Source: Adiantum capillus-veneris
Taxonomy: Eukaryota > Streptophyta > Polypodiopsida > Polypodiales > Pteridaceae
Direction of reading: 5' to 3'
DNA: 34,500 nt
Assembly (NCBI GenBank): GCA_014529385.2
Contig: CM043970.1
Location: 69,714,567-69,749,066 of the forward strand
The translations under genes and the position numbers were made by a program. Position 1 is the first letter of the stretch. Each line of letters starts with the position of its first letter. The notes below the pieces were generated by a model. The model was not told the origin of the DNA and ran no database searches. It saw only the letters and a program-made list of their open reading frames with translations. Positions 23,561-33,119 of the stretch are shown here, piece after piece.

Positions 23561-23760
23561 CCATATGGTGTTGGTGTAGAGGCTCTAAAGGGGTATTTAG
23601 GCCATTCAAGGGATACTTCTTTGAGGGTCCTCTAATGTCATAAGGGAACATGTGATCACACTACCATAGAGTGGCCTAGGTACACTTGTAGAACCATTTT
23701 GTTGGCACCCTTTGGACCTAGGACCACATGGTTTAACATAGAGGTGACTCTATGGTAGGT
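23561..23760. repeat. Degenerate satellite edge upstream of the ParB-like gene
   Basis: Palindromic core half-sites and the satellite vocabulary persist with poor regularity until about 23760. The plus-strand splice acceptor and start codon follow within 60 bases. Confidence 0.6.
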
Positions 23761-23799
23761 CCATATGTATGTAATAATATCCATCTTGTTTAAATATAT

Positions 23800-23815
23800 G
23801 TCATTCTTTTTACAG
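23800..23815 (+). other. Likely 3' splice site before the ParB-like gene
   Basis: TCATTCTTTTTACAG is a strong plant acceptor, three bases before the ATG at 23819. It implies that the start codon lies at the head of an internal exon and that a leader exon lies upstream, within or beyond the satellite. Confidence 0.55.
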
Positions 23816-23818
23816 AAA

Positions 23819-26544
23819 ATGTCTCAGAAGAGAAAGTCAAAGTCAATTGATGCAACAGGCTCAACACCAAGTTCTTGGTATCTAGATTTTCACTTACCAA
23901 ATGGTGGAAGTGATGAGAAAGTCCACTTGTTCTTTCAAGATAAAGAGCAATTGCCCTTCAAGGACTGTGGTATTGTCAAGGAGATAAAGAAAGATTGTTC
24001 AGATCTTGAAATGTCTCCATGCCTTGGAGTAAAACTACTCAATGGTGACTCCTACTTGTTGGAGCCTGTGGCCTTTGCTCAAAAATTGGTGAAGGTTGAT
24101 TATGAAGGAGTGACAATGACAAAAGCAGGGTGGGTGGAGCTTCAAGACGACACTCCAAGTGAGAACTTTATAGACTTATCTATTGAGGGCTTTAAGAAAG
24201 TCAATCAATATTTAGGTAAATTGAGCAGCACAAAGAAGAATAAGAAGCGAAAGAATGAAGACACGGGTACAGCAAATCAATCTGAGATGCTCAAGGAGAG
24301 TCAGACTCCCTCACTTGGAGAAAATAGTGGAAATGTGGTCGAAGAAATGTAGAAAGAGTCAATTATACCCTTACAGACTCAAGAAGCAGGAGATTCTAGT
24401 GGACTTGCAACACTAACAGGTGTTGTGGACTCAGCATCCTTATCTGTGTTGGACTCTATTATACAGCCCAAAGAAAAAGATCTTGATAAAGAAGTTGCCA
24501 AAACTTCTAAGAGTGGGCTAGATGGATACGTCGGAATTGACCACTATTTTAAATTTGGTGTACAATTTACCCAATTGATCCCAGTTGAGCAATGCAACCT
24601 TGCACCAGAAGGCTATAGATGCAGACCATTGTTAGATGTATATGTGAAATATCTCTTGAAGAAATTTGCAGGGCACTCTAGGCCAGTCTCCAGTGCAGCA
24701 GACTTGATGCCGTATAACCCAATTACAAAAATGCCTTTACAAACAGCTGAAGTGCATGGAGACAAGCTATCAACATACCACTACTGGATTCTAGCTGGTC
24801 AGCATTCCATCATAGCGGCTAGAGCTTTTTTGCATAATAACAGCACTAAGTATGCTTTGAGAAAAGAGTTCTACAAGTTTAGAACTGCAAGGATAGTGGT
24901 AGACGCTCTGAAAGAGGTTGCTGTTCGAATTTCTAGAATGGAGAACATGGAGAGAATAATAACAATGAAACACCAGCCTTATGTGGAGGTCTTGAAGCAT
25001 GGCCGTAGTCAATGGCTTGCATATTCTAAACCAACAAAACCCAAGGCAGGTGTTCCTGTCGGTCATCCAAGTCGAGCAGGTTGGGATGTAAGTTCCACTT
25101 CCCTATGCTTGTTTTTGTTACAAATATGTCTTGAAATAAAGTTAATTTTCTTTTCTTTATTTTAAAGGCCTTTGTAAATGTGGAGAACATCGTGTTCAAC
25201 CATAAATCATTTGTCAACAAAGAAGAACACATTGTCATGTATGATGATGAAATATATGATCAGTGGATACACATCTTGGAGAAGCATCATACATCAACTT
25301 CTTATGGGCGACAACCAAGCATAACAACCTTTAGATGCCTAGCTGGTTTAGAAGATAATGATGTCAAGCTACTACAACAAGAACTGGCAGATGAGAAGAT
25401 TTGCTTAGTGAAGCAACCACGTCAACAAGCGGGCATGCTCGACCTCACTGCACGTGCAACGGTCTTAAAGAAGACCAGGGTTTTTGAGCCTCAAATGTTG
25501 ATGGAATTTAAAGAGATAGATCCATCAGCAATAGCAGTTACTTCATGGGATAAATGTAAGTCTCATTATAACATTACAGATGAGATTTACAAATCTCTCT
25601 TCACGAGTTGTACACAATGGCTAAATCTCCTACTACAAAAAGGAAAGGAGAAAGAGCCAATTCCTGAGATCACTAGGGGATATGTGCAGTGGATCATTGC
25701 ACAAAAGAATGGCACTTCTAGTTTGCAATTTATTTTACCATGGACAATCAAGTGTGTTGGAAAGAATTTGGAAGGCATTGAGTTTCTCTGCAGTGAGAAT
25801 AGCTCTAAAATTCGTGCTGGTGTCTGCATCATAGACACAACACACAAAAGTCTTACATCTAGTGGTTGGAGTGCTACCCAATTTGGTAAAGTAATTGATG
25901 GAGTATGTGGGGTAGCACATCAACCATCAGAGTTTTTAATTGCTGGCTTAGTCAAGTATCAGCATGTTGCTTCCTTAGAGAAGGCAATTTCTGAAAAAGC
26001 TAAATGGTATGAAATGCACGTTCTACCTTTGAGCTCCTTAATGGGATCAGAGACCATCCACACATGTGCTCTTCACGAAGTAGTTTTTGGGGTTTGGGCA
26101 TTTTTTAGTCAAGGAGAGCAATACACCAACTACTCTAGTGTTAAAGATTCATTGTTGGAGCCAATGCATACTCTCTGCATTAATGACGACGAGTATGATG
26201 CTGTGACCACCACAGCCAAATCCTTTTTTGTACGTCGTGCAATCAAATGCATCTGTATCAAAGAAGATGAGCAAGTGATAGACATCTTCTCATTAGGCTA
26301 TGGGACTAAAGAGGCACTACAACAACAGAGAAAGGTGATATCAGTTGCATGTAGTAGTGATCAAATGACGCAATTGGAATCTCTTTGCCATTCCATAGTG
26401 GAAGAAGACCTTGATCTTAGAAGGTGGGCAGGTGTGGATAACACAGAGAAAGTCAATTCCAAGGATTCAGAGGAAGAAGAAATTGAAGAAACATTGGATG
26501 CAAGTGTTGAGGCCATTATAGAAAGTCTACAGGAAACAGGTTAA
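23819..26544 (+). pseudogene. ParB-domain / DNA methyltransferase-like protein, two exons, one stop
   Basis: Exon 1 is 23819-25087 and exon 2 is 25168-26544, 881 codons in all, broken by TAG 24350-24352 (codon 178). Upstream ATGs (from 23765) lie before a splice acceptor, so ATG 23819 was chosen. The N-terminus is basic (MSQKRKSK) and a second basic cluster KKNKKRKN lies near residue 145, both possible nuclear signals. Residues about 245-385 have the ParB/Srx N-domain pattern: RP (269-270) and YHYWILAGQHSIIAARA with GQHS 327-330. Exon 2 resembles a beta-class (permuted) amino-methyltransferase: CIIDTTHKS (D646) sits where IV-type DPPY is expected, and KSFFVRRAI then VIDIFSLGYGT (D795-T803) match motifs X and I. 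DTTH lacks the catalytic prolines and tyrosine, so methylation is doubtful. The tail is acidic. Phage and bacterial proteins fuse ParB-N to such enzymes (established); homology here is inference from motif order. Confidence 0.6.
25088..25167 (+). other. 80-bp GT-AG intron, phase 0
   Basis: The donor GTAAGT at 25088 follows GAT. The acceptor is in a T-rich run ending TTTTAAAG at 25167. Removal joins the frames 24353-25087 and 25168-26544 in phase 0 and removes a stop near 25163. Its T-richness and small size are typical of plant introns. Confidence 0.9.
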
Positions 26545-26720
26545 GCTAGCCACCCATGATATTACATTACTGATATTTAGATTATTATTGTTGTCATTTT
26601 ATTTTATTTTTCCTATCTCAAATCTTCCCATGATGTTAAAAACATTGATGTTTGGCTCGTTATTGTTCTCAATTTATTTTCTTTGAAAAAATGTGAACTT
26701 GTGAGATTGAGTTTTTTCAC

Positions 26721-26726
26721 AATAAA
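26721..26726 (+). terminator. Polyadenylation signal candidate
   Basis: AATAAA, 177 bases past the stop codon of the ParB-like gene, in an AT-rich region with T-rich sequence nearby. The distance is suitable for a plant 3' untranslated region. Confidence 0.45.
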
Positions 26727-26869
26727 TGAATTAGACTTAAGTGTATGATATTATATGGACATGTTTTTGTAAATAGAATTCTACATTTATATATGGTCAT
26801 AAGATATATATTATGTAATACTTTAAAGTTAATTGATCATATGAGGTTTGGGAAGAATACACTATGACT

Positions 26870-27480
26870 TGAGGATCATAGAGTTCTTTGTAGACATGAC
26901 ACCCTATGGCCCTAGGGAAATAGAATCCCCCAAAAGAAAATGGGATACCCAAAAACCTTACAGATGTAGGGTGATTACACTGAGTCTCTAAAAGGGCACA
27001 TAAGCATCTGGGTTACTCTATAGTCTTAGGCCCATAGGGTGTCAACATAGAATCCCCTAAAAGCATTTGGCTACCCTACAATCTTACAGATATAGGGTGA
27101 TTACATAGAGTCTTTAAAAGGGCACATAAGCATTTGGGCTAGTCTACAGCCTTAAGGCCATAGGGTGTCAACATAGCTATCCTACAATCTTATGTATATA
27201 GAGAGATTACATAAAGTCTCTAAACGGGCACATGAGTATTTGGGCTATTCTAGAAGGAAACATAAGTTATCCAAGAGCATTTGGGATACCCTAAGGCCTT
27301 AGGGCCATAGGGTGGTGACATAAAATCTCCACAGGGGCACTTAAATCACCCCATGGATGCAAATCACCTAGCTCTTATGGACACATCTTATAAAACATCA
27401 CATGACACCCTATGGCCTTTAGACCATAGGTTGGTTATTCTAGGTCACCTAAAGACTCTTTAAGTGTTTCAAGAACATTT
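26870..27480. repeat. Satellite block downstream of the ParB-like gene
   Basis: The same vocabulary resumes after the gene (CACCCTATGGCCCTAGGG near 26891, 'ccttaagg-ccatagggtgtcaacatag'). A subunit of about 130 bases with 'ctacaatcttacagatatagggtgattacat' repeats two or three times. Similar repeats on both sides of the gene suggest the gene lies inside the array. Confidence 0.8.
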
Positions 27481-28555
27481 TTCATTGGCCTTATATCTTG
27501 TCTCCATATAAATTAGGGACATATATTTCTTATCTTGTGATTAAGGTTTAATATTCTATTGAGAATGAAATAAGCTAGAAAAAACTAAAAAGTATTTAGT
27601 CCTCAAAATTCCAAAATGAGAGTTTGAACAATTGATGTATGATCATTTTTTGTTGGGTGTAAGTTCTTCTATTGTGAATTGATGGTGTAAGCGTTTGAAA
27701 TAATTATCTTTGCATTGCAACTAACTAGATTAAACATATGTTCAACATTTGTTGTAAATGCCAATTATTTGCTTAGATAGTAAGCATCGAGTATAAATGG
27801 TTATTGAAGCATTTGTCCTTTGATTATGTGAAGATCTAGTTCTTTGATTGTAACAAGATTTTATTCAAAGATATAAAGTGCGAGTATTTTGTTCCAAACT
27901 GTGATTTTGTTTCTCTTCTAGATGATGCAGAGAATTGGAATTTATATCTTGATAGAGAGAAGCTAGGACTAGTAGAATTTTTTAGCTTGTCATGTAGCAA
28001 TCGGAACATTGTATCAATGTTTATTGCAAAGAAATGATTGTATAATATATAACCATTGTTTAAGTTTGTAAATTGGAAGTAGAAGGCAATGCAAGTTCCA
28101 AAACATGTGCAATTCCATAAGGAGAATCCAACACAAATACTTTTGCCCCTCAGGAATGTAGCAATCGGAACATTGTATCAAGGTTTATTGCAAAGAAATG
28201 ATTGTATAATGTATAACCATTGTTTACGTTTGTAAATTGGAAGTAGAAGGCAATGCAAGTTCCAAAACATGTGCAATGCCATAAGGAGAATCCAACACAA
28301 ATACTTTTGCCCCTCAGGATTTGTAAATCAAAGTGCATGGTGAGCCGGACCTTCCATCCACCAACAGATCAATGCATTTGTGAATTAAAGTACTTGAAAT
28401 TTTGATTTAAATGTTTGAATGTTATGATGATATTTGAAGGCAAAGACCCCTTCAACTGTGTGGTAAAGCAACAAATGTATGATGTATGATAATGATTCAA
28501 TTTTGTATATCATGTTGCATATTTATCGCATTTTTCAGCTTACACATTTTGCTAG
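27481..28555. other. AT-rich non-satellite spacer
   Basis: No open frame of interest. Contains a two-copy tandem duplication (27993-28320), annotated separately. Nothing else recognisable. Confidence 0.5.
27993..28320. repeat. Tandem duplication, 2 x 164 bp
   Basis: Copies 27993-28156 and 28157-28320 are nearly identical, both starting TGTAGCAATCGGAACATTG and ending CCCCTCAGGA. Only a handful of substitutions separate them, so the duplication is fairly recent. Confidence 0.93.
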
Positions 28556-29377
28556 CATAGAGAACACCCTATGGCCCTAGGACCATAGGATGCCATCATA
28601 TCCCATGTACAATTTCTCTTTTACCATAGAGGACATCTTATGGATCTAGGGTCATAAGACGCATACATAGTGCATAAATGGCTTCTTATAAGTATACACG
28701 TAAACACAGGGCATAGAGGGAATTTTACTAGCATAAAGACTGCCCTATGGCCTTGGGACCTAGGGTGCCCACATAGAGCATAGAGGGCTATTTATAGCAC
28801 CTTGTTGCCCTTGGGACGCCATAGTGCCATAAAGTGGTTTTTGTATATATAGTAGAGAATTCTCATACACATGATACCTTGGTCACTATCTAGCCCTTGG
28901 ACCATATGATAGTAGCATAGAGGACACCCTATAGGCCTAGGGCTTCCTTCTATCCCTAGGGCCATACACTGCCAACATATAGTATACATGGTTTCTTCAT
29001 AGAGCAAACCTTTTAGTCCTACACTATAGAGTGGAGACCTAGACCATATAATGTATCCTGATAGCATAGAAGGCACCCTATGACCTTGAGGCCAAAGAGT
29101 ACCAATTTAGGGCATAGAGTCTCTCTTCCTAAGTTGAAGGGGACCTTGTGGCCCTAGGGAGCACCCTATGGCCCCACGGCCATAGGGTGTCAACATAGTC
29201 AAATGGGGTGTAAACTTAGAGCATAGAGGGTTTCTTACTATCATGGAGGACACCCTGTGTCCTTGGTGCCATAGGGTGCAAACATATAGCATGGAGGGTT
29301 TCTTGCTAGCATAGAGAGCACCCTATGGGCTCCTTATGGACTTGAGGCCATATGATTCCAACAAAGAGCATAAACGG
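28556..29377. repeat. Satellite block left of the gag-only element
   Basis: Phrases 'gcatagagagcaccctatggccctagggccatag' and 'agagcatagagggtttcttact' recur, matching the 21131-23560 subfamily. The block is cut at 29377 by the LTR element and resumes at 34261. Confidence 0.85.
29374..29377. other. Target-site duplication, left
   Basis: ACGG directly before the left LTR, repeated as ACGG directly after the right LTR at 34261-34264. Five bases (AACGG) match if the terminal A of the right LTR is counted as flank. Confidence 0.75.
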
Positions 29378-30517
29378 TGTCAGGAGTTTTTTGGAGCAAG
29401 GGATTGCGCATATGTACATACCCATGCATGGTGCATCGAATAAAGGATTGCCCATTTTCCAGAGCCAAGTGGTTACGTGGGGCCCACATGTGTACAGGTA
29501 GGACAGTGTGTACATAGTGCATCGATTTTCATTGTTACCAGTACCAGTGTGTTTTTTCTACAATAAGGAGGAGTTGGTAGCACATAAAACTTCTTGAGGA
29601 AGCTATCCGCGGGCCGACGACATGAGGTAAGCAGGTGCGTCAGATGGCATCGAGTGGCGTCAGGAGGCCGAACGGGGTCAATATTTGCACGTGGATGAAT
29701 ACGGACACAAAGTGGTGTTTTCTCGTGAGAATTATGCAGAAAGGTCATCATTAGGACCACTTTTTGGGGCCACTTCACGTGGTGGAGGGACGCATTATTG
29801 GAAAAAGCTGAGTGCCAGGTGTGCGGATGATGCAAAAAAGGTGACAACTATGCACTGCGAGGTCAGTTTTTGGTCTGTTCGGGGTCCGTTTGAGGTCATC
29901 TAAAAGGCCAAGGGTGCCCAACTAATAAATCTAAGTGTGGGAACTGAAAAAACAGAGAGAAGACCAGAAAAAACGTGGAGAAGAGAGGAGGAACAACCGC
30001 AAGTGTGTTTTTGGGGTTTTTGGAGCCTGTTTTGGCCGTAAACTGCTCATCCGAAGTCGGATTTGAGCACTTTGACATTGTAGACTGGGGTTTTGGGCCG
30101 TTCCGGACGCGATGGCGCTGTCCATTTTGCCAAATTCCTCACTCTTTTCCTGCTGTTTTTCTGTGTAAGTTTCTCCTATGAGCGAAGTTTCTGCTCTAGT
30201 TTGTGATTGTATCTGGCTTATTTTACCCATATTGTGTGAGCTATTTGCCCCATTGGTGTTGGCCCAAGCTCAATTGTATCTAAACATCAGAAATTCTCCT
30301 CTTTTGAGCTGAGTTTTGTGTGTGTGTGTGTGTGTGTGTGTCTGTGTGGAGTGGGCAAGTGGATAGTCTCTCTCCTCTCACTCTAGAGGTGTGTTCCCTG
30401 TCTCGGCCAGGTGTGTTGTCTAAGCCGAGTGGTGCCCCATAGTGTGTGTGTGTATCTTCCCAAGAGTGTGTGTCGGGTTGTTATAGAGTCGTTGTGTGTG
30501 TTTTCATCCCGCTCACA
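29378..30517 (+). repeat. 5' LTR of gag-only element
   Basis: Starts TGTCAGG and ends CCCGCTCACA. Nearly identical to 33120-34260. Contains a TG microsatellite (about 30317-30341), AATAAA at about 29922 and several short frames that are also present in the right LTR and are not genes. Confidence 0.93.
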
Positions 30518-30523
30518 TTCTTT

Positions 30524-30541
30524 TGGCGCCCCCACGGAGGA
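30524..30541 (+). promoter_or_regulatory. Primer binding site of gag-only element
   Basis: TGGCGCCCCCACGGAGGA starts six bases after the LTR. A TGG start, complementary to a tRNA CCA end, is the hallmark. TGGCGCC is typical of Ty3/gypsy elements; I cannot assign the exact tRNA. Confidence 0.65.
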
Positions 30542-30560
30542 TCTTCTTCGAGTACCTTTT

Positions 30561-30658
30561 GCTTCGAGCTTCGAGCTTCGAGCTTTGAGCTTCGGGATTA
30601 CAGGTTGCAGGTTGCAGATTATAGGTTACAGGTTACAGGTTACAGGTACAGGTACAAG
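30561..30658 (+). repeat. Two heptamer minisatellites in the leader
   Basis: GCTTCGA-type heptamers repeat about five times (30561-30595). They are followed by AGGTTGC and AGGTTAC heptamers repeated about seven times (30597-30656), decaying into AGGTAC hexamers. Both arrays lie just past the primer site, where slippage during minus-strand synthesis could create them. Confidence 0.85.
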
Positions 30659-30660
30659 TG

Positions 30661-31579
30661 ATTCACACAGGTACAGGTAGCTGGAGTACAGTGATATACT
30701 AGCAGTGATGTCACTTGCAGTTGTTGTGGGTATGCATCACTTGGCGCCTGTTTGAGCGCATTGTCTGCTAGATTGTACGTTACTTGTGGAAACTGCCATT
30801 GTACGCATTTGTGGAGCCATACTTGGTTGTATTTGGCAGTCCCAGCCATTTCTGAGACTTGGTCTGGAAGATAGTTATTTCTGAGACTTGACTATACGCG
30901 ATTTGCATGAGCCTTCGTGTGAGGGTCGATAGCGTGAGGTTTTATTGAGCTGGGGGATTCTCAGATGTGGAGATCCTTTCGGTGATACAGGTAGCTCGAG
31001 CACCCTTTTCGTGACCTCGCCATAGGCTATGTACTAGTGAGTCCTACTTGATGCTCGGGTTCTATTGTTGACAGTTTATGCATACATATACAGTCTATAT
31101 TTTGGGTTCCTACTGCTCTACTCTGCCAAAATTTTTCCAAGTTATGATGGCTGGTTTTTTGATCTTTTGAGCCATTTATGCTGTTATGCTGCTGAAATTT
31201 TGGCAAAATCAGAGGTTAAGTCAGGTGTGCCTTCTTGGGAGCTTCATGGTTTGCTTTAATGGATGATCAAAATGGCCCTCAATTCACTCCATTTCATTTA
31301 ACTCAAAGAATCCAGATAAATGTTCATGTGTCCAGGAAGATTTTTTTCCAGCAGTGCATAGTCTTTATGTTCGGGCCAAGAAGATTAAGGGAGATACTGG
31401 AATGTCCTTTGCCTGTTGTAATTCTGATGATCAACTATGAAAACTCATTTGATGTGCATGTGTTTGTCCTTATCTAAAGCTGAGCTCCATTGAAGTTTCT
31501 GGGGATTGGGTAGTCAAAAGTCTTGGGTTCTTGCACGTGTGTTTGAAGGGGTTCTCAAAGCATAGTAGCTTGGGTAGCC
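30661..31579 (+). other. Untranslated leader of gag-only element
   Basis: No gene. The part at 30921-31008 closely matches the copia leader at 2222-2315 (and its inverted copy), including the phrase GGTTTTATTGAGCTGGGGGA. A second short match, CTCTGCCAAAATTT, is at about 31121. The rest is unrelated to copia. Confidence 0.75.
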
Positions 31580-32170
31580 ATGGCTTTCTCTTATCCAGAA
31601 TTTCATGGAAGAAGTGGTGAAGATGCGGAAGACTTTCTGGAGCAAGTCGAGGTGGCATGCATAAGCAACAAAATGTATGATGAGGACAAGATTTTGAGGC
31701 TATTTGGATTGATTTTGAAAGATGAGGCCCGTGTTTGGTTCATGGATTTGGAAGCTAAAGAAGCAAAGGCTTCTTCTTATGGTTTGAGTCTTGACAAGTT
31801 TATAGAAGCTTTTTTAGAGCGTTTCCAGGTTTTTGAAGATGCAAATGCAGTATGGAATGATCTCAATGCTCTTAAGCAAGGTTCTTGTCAAGGTGTTGAT
31901 GCCTATGTACAAGTTTTTACAGATTTATGGACTCGTTGGTGTGTTGCTCTTAAGGATGAGACCGCCCCTTATTCATTGAAGAAAAGTTTTTTGTTGATGG
32001 TTTGTCACCTTGGTTGCGGTTCGAGGTTGAGTTGAAGAGGCCCGAGTCTTTTGAAGATGCGGTATGCATTGCAAAGCACAAGGAATGGAAGTTTAAGCGT
32101 CTTGAGGAACATGGTATCAGTACAGGTATGCATGTGCAAGATAGATTTGACATGGAAGATGAAGTTAAGC
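31580..32170 (+). pseudogene. Retrotransposon Gag (gypsy type), frameshifted
   Basis: Starts at ATG 31580 (MAFSYPEFHGRSGEDAEDFL). The core is that of the Retrotrans_gag family (PF03732): KILRLFGLILKDEARVWF, then LDKFIEAFLERFQ and a QGVDAYVQVF segment. One extra T in a T-run near 31988-31995 shifts the frame; gag-like sequence (SPWLRFEVELKRPESFEDAV) continues in the frame that begins at 32002. No CCHC zinc knuckle is visible. Gag forms the particle that packages element RNA; without pol, this copy would need enzymes in trans. Confidence 0.85.
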
Positions 32171-33069
32171 CTAAGCAAGTGAAAATTAGCCTATCCTATG
32201 ATGTTTCTCGTTTCTTCCCAAGGTCTATTGTGAAGCGTAAAGAGGTCTTGCAGGTTGACAGGTTTATGGAAGAGCCTAAAGAGGTGAGTAATGCTTTGGA
32301 TACAGGATTGAAAAGTCTTGAAGAGGATGCATTGGCTACTTGTGTACCTTGTGATTCTGGGTGTGAGTGTGAGGTTGAAGTTATTGATGATGAGCACGTA
32401 TCTTTGGATACTAGTTCCTTGGAAATTAGGGAAGAGGGCAAGGTTGAGAGCCATTTTGTGGATTTGTTGGATGTGGAGCCTGTTTTGAAGCCATATGTTG
32501 ATGGATGTGCAGTGATTGAATCGATTTGTGAGCATGATTGTGGTTTAGAGCAGGGATCCGTATTCTTGGAGACTGATGAACCCATGCTAGAAGCTATGGA
32601 TAGTGGTGATAGCCATGATTATGATGTGGATGAAGTTATGTGTGATGATGAGTATGCTTATGCTGATGAGAAGGGGTTTGGCATATATGAGTCCAATCTC
32701 AGCTATGTGGATTCCTATGCTAGGGATATGTGTGTTGCGGGGATACTGTTGTGCTTTGGATATCAACAACATTACCTTCACACAATGATTTTAGCTACTT
32801 GGGTGCATGATTTGCAGGTTGTTGCTATGGCTGGTGAAGCCAGGATGCCAGGTGATGAGTCACTTGAGTTGTCTCTATCGGTTGGGTTGAATGTGGCATG
32901 CAATATTTATGCTTTTGGAACTCCAGACATGGCGGATGTGTTAGTTGGATATGCCTATGGTGCATTTTGGTCGATTGTTGACAAATGTAGGTGTGGTGTT
33001 ATGATGCTTCTTGTGAATCAGGCGATATACCTTTGGCCTTTTGATTCAGGTGGAATGAGCATCTACTAG
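32002..33069 (+). CDS. Gag C-terminus plus long acidic tail of unknown function
   Basis: A 355-codon frame continuing gag after the frameshift. The first 40 or so residues complete the gag domain; from about 32150 on there is no recognised domain. The middle is strongly acidic, rich in Asp, Glu and Val, with cysteine clusters (CVPCDSGCECE, CEHDCG). The last third is hydrophobic and lightly repetitive, rich in Met, Leu, Tyr and Ala. It occupies the place where pol would be. It has stayed open for more than 900 bases, so it is either under some constraint or recently active. The listed start is not an ATG; translation would more likely come from gag. I cannot name a function. Confidence 0.55.
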   Translation: MSPWLRFEVELKRPESFEDAVCIAKHKEWKFKRLEEHGISTGMHVQDRFDMEDEVKPKQVKISLSYDVSRFFPRSIVKRKEVLQVDRFMEEPKEVSNALDTGLKSLEEDALATCVPCDSGCECEVEVIDDEHVSLDTSSLEIREEGKVESHFVDLLDVEPVLKPYVDGCAVIESICEHDCGLEQGSVFLETDEPMLEAMDSGDSHDYDVDEVMCDDEYAYADEKGFGIYESNLSYVDSYARDMCVAGILLCFGYQQHYLHTMILATWVHDLQVVAMAGEARMPGDESLELSLSVGLNVACNIYAFGTPDMADVLVGYAYGAFWSIVDKCRCGVMMLLVNQAIYLWPFDSGGMSIY

Positions 33070-33102
33070 TGCTGCTGCTGAGCATGAATGCTCTAGCAAT
33101 CT

Positions 33103-33112
33103 AGGGGGTGGG
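33103..33112 (+). promoter_or_regulatory. Polypurine tract of gag-only element
   Basis: AGGGGGTGGG lies just upstream of the right LTR (33120), the expected place for plus-strand priming. It is interrupted by one T and separated from the LTR by GCAAATTA, so it is not a perfect example. Confidence 0.55.
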
Positions 33113-33119
33113 CAAATTA

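Noticed and set aside
29685-29903. Frames repeated in both LTRs (also 33427-33645, 29473-29847 and 33215-33589)
   Set aside because: They are present twice only because the LTR is duplicated; they overlap each other on both strands and have no recognisable family.
32587-32788. Met/Ile-rich frames opposite and overlapping the acidic ORF
   Set aside because: They are frame shadows of GAT-rich (Asp) codons in the plus-strand ORF.
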